A DNA stretch of 64,000 nt, taken from positions 1,116,001-1,180,000 of the forward strand of contig JAVFKD010000010.1 of assembly GCA_036429605.1 (NCBI GenBank), read 5' to 3'. A program made the translations under genes and the position numbers. Source of the stretch: Cladobotryum mycophilum. Its lineage: Eukaryota > Ascomycota > Sordariomycetes > Hypocreales > Hypocreaceae. Under the pieces are notes generated by a model. The model did not search any database, was not told the origin of the DNA, and saw only the letters and a program-made list of their open reading frames with translations. Within the stretch, counting starts at the first letter, position 1. Each line of letters starts with the position of its first letter. Below, one piece after another: positions 57,441-64,000 of this stretch.

Positions 57441-58029
57441 TTAAATAATATAAAATTTTATAAAATATATAAAATTTAAAAATATAATTTTTTATTAAAG
57501 TATTTATTAATTAATAAAATTTAAAAATAAAAATAAATAAAGAGTATTGCTATTCGGGCTATAACTAGCCCACTTTAGTTAACACTGTATATAAAATTTT
57601 TCCCTATATAAAATATATAGGGTATAATTTTAATACATAAGATTAAATTAAATATATATTTTGATTTTATATTATATTCCTTAAATTTTATAAATATATT
57701 ACTATTATAGTAATAGATAATAATTATAATTATAATATTACTATAAGCTTTACTAATTCTTTTAATAAACCTAAGATCCTTTTATTATTAATATTATTAT
57801 TATTTAAGAGTTTTAATAATCTTTTTATTTTTTTTAAGTTTTTTATTATAATTATAGTATTATTTTTATAAATAAATCTTTTTTTAACTATTATAAAGTT
57901 AATAAGAACTATATTTTTATATACTATACTTTTATTTATAATTATAAATTAAATTAATTATTATTAAATATTAAGCTTAGAAAATTTACTATTAATAAAA
58001 TTAATTATTTATTTAAGCTTATAATTTTA

Positions 58030-58245
58030 TATAACGACCCGACCTTATACTTATATTATCCACAGAACTAGACCCACTTTTAATAATACCTATATAAGCT
58101 ATTAATTAGAAATATAACCACGGTAAAACCCTGGGTAACATAGCTAATTACAATTAGCTTAAAAAAGATTAACTTAAGTATATTTAATAACTTAAACAAG
58201 ATTAATTTAAGTATATATAATAGCTTAAATAAGATTGACTTAATC
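58030..58245 (+). repeat. transition-diverged direct repeat, copy B (less mutated)
   Basis: Begins TATAACGACCCGACCTTATA. It is the same block as copy A, but C and G remain at many sites where copy A has T and A (for example ACCCACTTTTAATAATACC against ACTTACTTTTAATAACGCT). Likely remains of one repeat family. Confidence 0.75.
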
Positions 58246-59705
58246 TATTATAATTACTAGATTATTAATTTATTTTTATTAGAATAGAATCTTATATTTA
58301 TTTAAATTATAATAAATTTAATTACTATATATATTAGTTTATATTTTTTTATATATTTAATTAATTATTAATATAATTATTTATTATTAGTAATTTAATA
58401 TTTGAATTATAATATATTAAACTTATTGCTTAACCTTGCTTTAATTTATTATTAATATTAACTATAATCTAGGTTATTTTTATTAGGAAATACCTGGAAT
58501 ATTATATTTTAACTATTAAAAATTTAAATTAAAAGTAAACTTTTTAAATACTTAAAGTTTAATATAATTATAGTCTTTTATTTAATCTTTTAGTATATAG
58601 TATTTATTATTATTATTTTAATAAATAATAGACTTTTATAAAAATATTCTTCTAGTATAAGGCTTTTATTATTTATAAGATAAAAGATATTATATATTCT
58701 TTTATAACTAAGGTTTTATTTTTTTAATAAAAAGATATATATAATAATTAATAAAGAATATAATAAGTTTTTTTATATAAGTTAACTTTTATATAATAAT
58801 AGATTTAGTTTTTCTAAACCTAAGGATTATAGTATAAGATTAAGTATAAGAATAATAAAATAAAATCTGGTTTTTAAATATATTTTTAATATAAGATTAT
58901 ATAAAAATGTTTTTTTAAAGTTTTTAGGTTAGATAATATATATAAGATTAACTGGTTTAAGATATATTTTTTTTAGGTTATAGGTATTATTAATTAAAAA
59001 TCTATAATTAATTTTATTTTTAGTCTTATAGTTATAAAGAAATAAAAGAACTATAAGTAATTCTATAAGCAGTTTAATAATTTTTATTATAATCTTTATA
59101 TTCATTCTTTCATTATTATTATTATAAATAAAAAGATTATACTTAAAGAATTTTTAAAAATCTTTTTTAATAATATAATAATAGTTTTATATTTATTATA
59201 TTAATACTAATATTTATAATAAAATAGTCTTATAATAAAAAGATTTTATTAATATTATTAATAAATTAGTTAATAATATTCTTTTTTATACTTTAAATAT
59301 TATAATATTTTTTTAAACTATAATATTTTATAATATTTAAATATAATAAATAAAACTTTAAAAAAACCTAATATATTATTTTATATATTAATAATAAAAA
59401 TAATTTTCTTATAGTCTAGGATATATTTGTAACGCTATCCCGAAGATTACCCGGACGCGTGACGTAATGGAGATGCGGGGTAATCCTGCATAAGTCGCGC
59501 GTCTCTCGCACAACAGTTGAACGCACAAGCTTAAGCTTGTGCATAAAATAATACCTACGTTTGATCTTGCTTACCTGGTGATCTTATAAGGTGTTATTAC
59601 AATTCTTAAGCTTCTCAGTATTACTACCTAAGCAAGATAGCTCCGCATACCCGTTCTCAGAGATCTGCGGACCTTTCGGATCCTCTTCAAGAAACCTCAC
59701 AGACA

Positions 59706-60908
59706 ATGCATACAGAAAGGTCCTCTGAAAATGAATTGCCACGACAGCGAGTAGCAGGTCATACAAGGTCAACTCAACGATCGCTACTTTCAGATTCGTT
59801 ACAAGAACCTGATATTCCAGAACGACAATTAGAAAGCGATAACATTGCACTTCGCAATGAAATCGCTCAACTAAGGGAGTATCAGAAGTTAAGCAAAGCA
59901 GTAGGCCAATTGAGGAAAGACCTTAGAAAGTCATTGCAACGTCGAGGCGATCATTCCGACGGCTCATCAAACAGTTCAGAGAAAAGCAATGGTATAAAAA
60001 TCAAGAACCTTACTGTACTTACTATGAATGCCTCTTTTCAGGCAAGAGAGGAATGGCTCCGTAATCTGTATCGAGCATTTTCGGGGCAAAAGAAAAAGTA
60101 CCGTAAAGGTTATTTAAAGGTTCTTTTTGGAGTTGATTACATGGATACCAAATGCCAAACCCAATGGGAACTCCATTTAAAGCACCAAGAATCGCCTGAG
60201 GCTCGACAGAAATTAGAAAATGATTGGGAATACTTTGAAAATTGGACTATGTCATTATTGAAGGATGCGGACATCCGTGAGCCGCGTATCATGCAAGCCA
60301 TCGAGAAAGCAAAACAACGGGAACACCAATCTCCTCGAGACTTTCATGTATACTTAGACTCATTGGAGAGTCAATTCCCAATGGCCTCAGAATCACAGCG
60401 TGCTTATAGCTTTTACGCAAAGCTACAGGAGAACCTGCAACATCAGATTGTTATAGGAGGAAGCTCCTTTCCAAAGAACCGTAAAGAAATGGTTACATTA
60501 GCTACACGCTATTGGGAGATTTTACAACCTACAAAGAAACGTAAGGCGCCAAAAGAGGAAGAAAAGGAAGAGTCAATTCCAACAAAAACACGTCGAGTTT
60601 CGTACTACTCTCCTAAGAAAAACAAACCACACGAGCAAGCTTCATCAACTTCACAAACAACTATTAAGAAAAATAAGCCGAAACAAGTGTCTCCTGGACC
60701 TTCTACTCAAGAGGGATCCTTAAAGAAGAATACACTTGATGCTAATGGGAATGTAAGGCGATGTTATAATTGCGGAAGTGATACGCATTTGAGAAATCGA
60801 TGCGATCAACTCTCTGTAAAGGTTCAAGAAGTTGAAGCCAATGAATCGCCTCCACCTCCCAAGAAAAAGAAAAAGAGTAAGAAGGAAAAAGGGAAGGGGT
60901 CGGACTAA
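59706..60908 (+). CDS. Gypsy Gag polyprotein
   Basis: 400 aa, intact. A basic/acidic N-terminus with a short coiled coil (ERQLESDNIALRNEIAQLRE) precedes a capsid-like region (about residues 100-280, with MNASFQAREEWLRNLYRAFS and HVYLDSLESQFP). A Lys-rich linker and a single CCHC zinc knuckle CYNCGSDTHLRNRC follow, with a Lys-rich tail. It overlaps the pol frame at 60881-60908. Gag packages element RNA into particles. Confidence 0.9.
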   Translation: MHTERSSENELPRQRVAGHTRSTQRSLLSDSLQEPDIPERQLESDNIALRNEIAQLREYQKLSKAVGQLRKDLRKSLQRRGDHSDGSSNSSEKSNGIKIKNLTVLTMNASFQAREEWLRNLYRAFSGQKKKYRKGYLKVLFGVDYMDTKCQTQWELHLKHQESPEARQKLENDWEYFENWTMSLLKDADIREPRIMQAIEKAKQREHQSPRDFHVYLDSLESQFPMASESQRAYSFYAKLQENLQHQIVIGGSSFPKNRKEMVTLATRYWEILQPTKKRKAPKEEEKEESIPTKTRRVSYYSPKKNKPHEQASSTSQTTIKKNKPKQVSPGPSTQEGSLKKNTLDANGNVRRCYNCGSDTHLRNRCDQLSVKVQEVEANESPPPPKKKKKSKKEKGKGSD

Positions 60909-62263
60909 AATCCCCTTGTACGGCCCCTCAAGTACCTATTGGGGTAATTCCTGAAGTCCCGATTGCGATTCGCACACGTTTTCATATTCCAGTTAAAATT
61001 CATGGACCGTTTCCTTGTAATACGCACGCTGATTTAGATAGCGGTGCAGAAGTTGATGTTATTAGTGTGACTTTTGCAGAAAAGTACAAATTGACAAAAA
61101 GCTTAGCGGTTATTCCGCCTTACCTGCGAGATGCAGAGGAAAAAGGCATGAAGACTTATGGAGTCTGGGAAGTCCCGCTTCGACTTGTGGATACTCGGGG
61201 AACTACCAAGACCTTTACGAGGTTATGTGTAGGCATTGATCGAGACCCTCGAGAACAGGGTAGTCCTGTATTATTATCCATGACTACATTGTCCGAGTTT
61301 CATATTTATTTATACCCTTATGATCAAAGCTGGTGGTTTGAACATGATTGGAAAAATCCAAAAAAGATTTCCGAGCGCCGATTTTGGAAAAAGTGTGCAA
61401 GTCATGCATGCATTTTATCTGTTTCTACAAACCTTGATCTCTTGTACCTTCCAGATGAAACAGAGGAAATTATATCAGATCTTTCGCAAATCCCAATACC
61501 TTTTCAAAAGTGGAAAGATGTCTTTTCAGTCGACAATGCAGGGATTCTTCCTCATTTTAAACAAACAGATCATGTAATTGAGCTGATTGAAGGAGCCTTT
61601 CCTCCTTATGGTCCGATTTATCCGCTATCCCCTGCTGAATTGGAAGCGTTACGAGAATATTTAGAAGGAAACCTAGCAAAAGGACGAATTCGCCCTTCAA
61701 AAAGTCCAGCAGGCGCACCTATTTTATTTGTACCAAAAAAGGACGGAAGTCTCCGTTTATGTGTGGACTATCGAGGATTAAATCAAGTTACGATTAAAAA
61801 TCGCTATCCTCTCCCTCTTATTACTGAAATTATGGATCGAGTTGGAGGTTCAAATTACTTTACTAAAATTGATATCAAAGATGCATATTATCGCATACGT
61901 ATCAAAGAGGGCGATGAATGGAAAACTGCATTTCGTACTCGTTATGGTCATTATGAATTTTTAGTTATGCCTATGGGATTGACCAATGCTCTAGCTACGT
62001 TTCAGAATTATATTCATCAAGCATTAGGCAATCTATTGGATCGCACATGTATCGCTTATCTTGATGATATTTTAATCTTTTCTTCAGATCGCGAATCTCA
62101 TGTTTCTCATGTGCAAGAAGTCTTGGAACGACTGAGAAAAGCTGAGCTATACGCTCGACCTGATAAATGTTCTTTTATTCAGAATGAAGTTGAATTTTTA
62201 GGATTTGTGGTATCGGATAAAGGAGTTGCAATGAATCCGAAACGAGTGGAAACGATCTCGACG
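60881..62263 (+). CDS. Gypsy Pol, protease and reverse transcriptase part (truncated by insertion)
   Basis: Open in the -1 frame relative to gag from 60881, so Pol is probably made by -1 frameshifting in the overlap (an A5G3 run lies there). The aspartic protease motif is HADLDSGAEVDVIS (61025-61066). The reverse transcriptase has SPAGAPILFVPKKDGSLRLC, VDYRGLNQVTIKNRYPLP, the FTKIDIKDAYYRI block and the catalytic CIAYLDDILIFS box, then GFVVSDKGVAMNPKRVETI. Beyond 62263 the frame stays open to 62413 but no longer resembles Pol, because foreign DNA begins there. No internal stop before that. Confidence 0.88.
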
Positions 62264-62482
62264 CAGGGCAGCATCCCGATCAAGTCTAGTCATCAAGTCT
62301 ATCAATCAATCAATCAAGTGAGGCTATTCCCAATTATCAATCAGTCAAGTTTAAAAAGTCCAAAACTTAATAGACTTGACAAGTATAGGGTAGGATTTTT
62401 TTACGGATTATAGTTATTCCGATGCTAAAAATAGCAAAAAATTGTAATTATATCACCTTACGATGATACAATTAAAATTTAC

Positions 62483-62554
62483 GCTCATAACAGGATTCGA
62501 ACCTGCACTTCTTAGCCTAAATGACCAAGCGTTATACCACTAAACCATATAAGC
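62483..62554 (-). tRNA. tRNA-like sequence / tRNA pseudogene
   Basis: 72 nt with acceptor GCTTATA/TATGAGC, A box TGGTTTAGTGG, a perfect B box GGTTCGAATCC, and T stem GCAGG/CCTGT. The anticodon stem CTTGG/CTAAG encloses nine bases (TCATTTAGG), so no normal anticodon can be read. It is either a pseudogene or the head of a tRNA-derived SINE, carried within the hAT element. Confidence 0.6.
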
Positions 62555-62709
62555 TATTGTTATCTTTTCTTTTTCCTTTTCTTTACTAAGTAACATACAC
62601 ATCAGCTATTAGGAATTTGATAACACCAATAACACGAAATCGCGATGCGTATCCGCCACATCAACGTCACAACAACATACCTTCCTTCGCACATACGCCC
62701 TCAATACCA

Positions 62710-64000
62710 ATGAGCCTGACGGTTTTTGGGGCATCGCGCCCTTCTAGTATTCATTCGCAATTCGCTACTGCATCGCAAGTTACCCCATTGTCCGATTTTA
62801 ACCCCAACGGCCGCGATACAATCGAGAACCTCCCGACTGCAATATGGCGAGGCCGCCGCTTTGTCCTTGAGGAAATGATATCAAGAAAGGGGTCAAGAGG
62901 TCGTACAAGCTGGATCAGAAAGGAAGGGCTCTTTGTTCAGGAGATTCTTGCGGATAACAAGCCAGGTATCTCCTCCTAAAATAAAAAATCCCTTCTTATA
63001 TTATATACCTTTGCATACTGATTTATATCGTGCAGGCGATGTGTTTTGGATATGTCGACGATGTGATGAAGATGGGAGCCTCCTTAAGCCTCTCAAATCA
63101 GCGGCAACAACTGCTGCAACTGATCATCTCAAAAAGAAACACCGTATCGAAGAGCATAATATAACCGACTCATCTTCTAGCTCACAAGCTAATACTACCC
63201 CTGCTCCGTTCAAACGACCTCGGAATAAAGAGACGCTTCATACACGATCATATATACAAAAGCTTGAAGAGCTTCTCCTTGCTTTCTTAATCAATAACGA
63301 TCTACCGTTCTCGGTCTTCGAGGATCCATATATTCGAGAATTCAGCTACCAACTTGAACCCGATGTAACAAGCCAGATCTCGTGGAGTAGAACAAGACAG
63401 CGGCATAGCCTCAAGTCCTTATTCAACTCAAAGAAAGGAATCATTCAAGCCAAGATGCATAACGCTATTACAAGAATACATCTTAGGTTTAATCTATGGA
63501 CCTCACCGAATCGACTCGCGATAATGGCTGTTACAGGACACTTCCTTGATCATAGTGGAAAGCAACAACAACGCCTTCTTGCTCTTCGGCAGCAATAAGG
63601 AGCTCATACTGGAGAGAATCTTGCAAATACCCTTCTACAGGCTATACAAGACTGGGATATTAACAATCGAATCGGTACCGTTATATCTAACAATGCCTCA
63701 AATAACAATACCTATACTCGAAGTCTCTTTCATCAACTGGACCCGCGGATGACTTCAATTGATGCAGAAGAGAGGCGAATGCGATGTTATGGCCACATTC
63801 TCAATCTCGTTGGCCGTGCTTTTTTATATCACGAAGACAGTGAAGCCTTTGAGCAAGAGTCACAGCTTTATTATATGGCCGATCGCCTTGATGATGATCT
63901 TCGTCATTGGAGAAAGAAAGGCCCTGTTAGAAAGCTTCATAATATCGTTACATTTATTCGGGCCTCGCCTCAACGAAGCGAGCAATTCAAGAAAGCAGCC
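62710..64000 (+). pseudogene. hAT transposase relic (catalytic Asp changed, one in-frame stop)
   Basis: Exon 1 is 62710..62965, intron 62966..63035 (70 bp, GTATCT..CAG), exon 2 from 63036 off the window. A BED-type zinc finger is assembled over the intron (WICRRCDEDG, then ATDHLKKKH). The RNase-H-like core follows: LRFNLWTSPNRLAIMAVTGH, then ISNNASNNN, MRCYGHILNLVGRAF and WRKKGPVRKLHNIVTFI. A TAA at 63596-63598 interrupts LALRQQ and GAHTGENLANTL; the frame is otherwise open to the window end. Two positions that are usually Asp (the D of DLWTS and of SDNA) read Asn, so the protein is unlikely to be active. G-to-A changes fit mild RIP. Upstream codons to 62617 are open, but without an ATG. Confidence 0.8.

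Larger units (their letters stand above)
56700..59427. repeat. extremely AT-rich island (RIP-like)
   Basis: About 2.7 kb almost wholly of A and T, with a sharp right-hand border at 59427/59428 where the Gypsy element starts. It has no gene. It contains at least one duplicated block whose copies differ mainly by C/T and G/A transitions (57233-57440 and 58030-58245). This is what repeat-induced point mutation leaves of old transposons. Confidence 0.85.
59428..62263 (+). mobile_element. Gypsy-type LTR retroelement, interrupted by a hAT element
   Basis: It starts exactly where the AT-rich DNA stops. A probable 5' LTR at 59428-59601 begins TGTAAC and ends TTATTACA; this is tentative because the second LTR is not in the window. 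Gag and the protease-RT part of pol follow. The reading stops at 62263, inside the region after the RT core, where a hAT terminus begins. RNase H, integrase and the 3' LTR are presumably beyond the window. The open frames are intact and not RIP-mutated, so the insertion is younger than the surrounding AT-rich DNA. Confidence 0.85.
62264..64000 (+). mobile_element. hAT-superfamily DNA transposon, 5' part (runs off window)
   Basis: It begins CAGGGCAGCATCCC, a hAT-like terminus, directly after the Gypsy RT reading breaks off. The expected 8-bp target duplication would start with TCTCGACG (62256-62263). Short ATCA repeats follow at about 62310-62335. A tRNA-like sequence (62483-62554) and a spliced hAT transposase relic lie inside. 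The right end is outside the window. Confidence 0.7.

Noticed and set aside
56700..59427. Mitochondrial insertion or centromere as explanation of the AT-rich stretch
   Set aside because: No mitochondrial gene readable; transition-diverged repeats and flanking transposons fit RIP better. Centromere identity cannot be judged here.
1..64000. CRISPR arrays, operons, riboswitches
   Set aside because: No regularly spaced repeats of that kind; the DNA is eukaryotic with spliced genes.

Overview
This window looks like nuclear DNA of a filamentous ascomycete (Pezizomycotina, most likely Sordariomycetes, perhaps Hypocreales). The signs are short introns (about 47-160 bp) with GT..AG ends and CTAA-type branch points, widely spaced genes on both strands, NLR-type STAND proteins with amyloid-like motifs, fungal families (GMC and BBE-type oxidoreductases, MFS transporters, small secreted Cys proteins), and a very AT-rich transposon-relic island of the kind left by repeat-induced point mutation (RIP). 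The genus cannot be fixed from sequence reading alone.

Layout. 0-2.2 kb: a divergent pair, the start of a P-loop NLR (minus strand) and a purine-nucleoside-phosphorylase-like effector (plus strand). 3.2-3.6 kb: a three-exon gene for a tiny secreted Cys-rich peptide. 6.1-6.8 kb: a small P-loop kinase. 9.0-10.7 kb: an MFS transporter. 13.3 kb: tRNA-Thr. 13.9-20.5 kb: a membrane-anchored amidohydrolase, a LigB-type extradiol dioxygenase and a GMC oxidoreductase. 22.3 kb: tRNA-Ser. 25.3-28.2 kb: a multi-pass membrane protein of a fungus-specific family. 28.9-30.6 kb: a CocE/X-Pro dipeptidyl-peptidase-like hydrolase. 33.0 kb: a small secreted protein. 33.6-37.3 kb: a NACHT-WD40 NLR. 39.9-49.5 kb: an orphan small protein, an aquaporin, a membrane-protein gene with an in-frame stop, and a fatty-acid desaturase. 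51.4-55.9 kb: a BBE-type oxidoreductase and an MFS transporter. 56-64 kb: a transposon island holding a Pogo/Fot1-like relic, about 2.7 kb of extremely AT-rich DNA with transition-diverged repeats, a Gypsy element, and a hAT element inserted into the Gypsy reverse transcriptase.

How genes work together. The most notable system is a probable amyloid-signalling immune/incompatibility module. The same short Gly/Asn-rich motif sits at the C-terminus of the PNP effector, at the N-terminus of the adjacent divergent NLR, and at the N-terminus of the NACHT-WD40 NLR 35 kb away. In known fungal systems (HET-S/NWD2 and the sigma and PP/RHIM-like motifs) this arrangement lets an activated NLR template amyloid folding of its effector. 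That role is inferred here.

Five otherwise well-conserved genes each carry exactly one single-base length error in a C/G homopolymer. Correcting that base makes every spliced length divisible by three. This pattern argues for assembly or sequencing errors more than for five pseudogenes. The remaining genes look like ordinary metabolism and transport, and I see no secondary-metabolite backbone gene.
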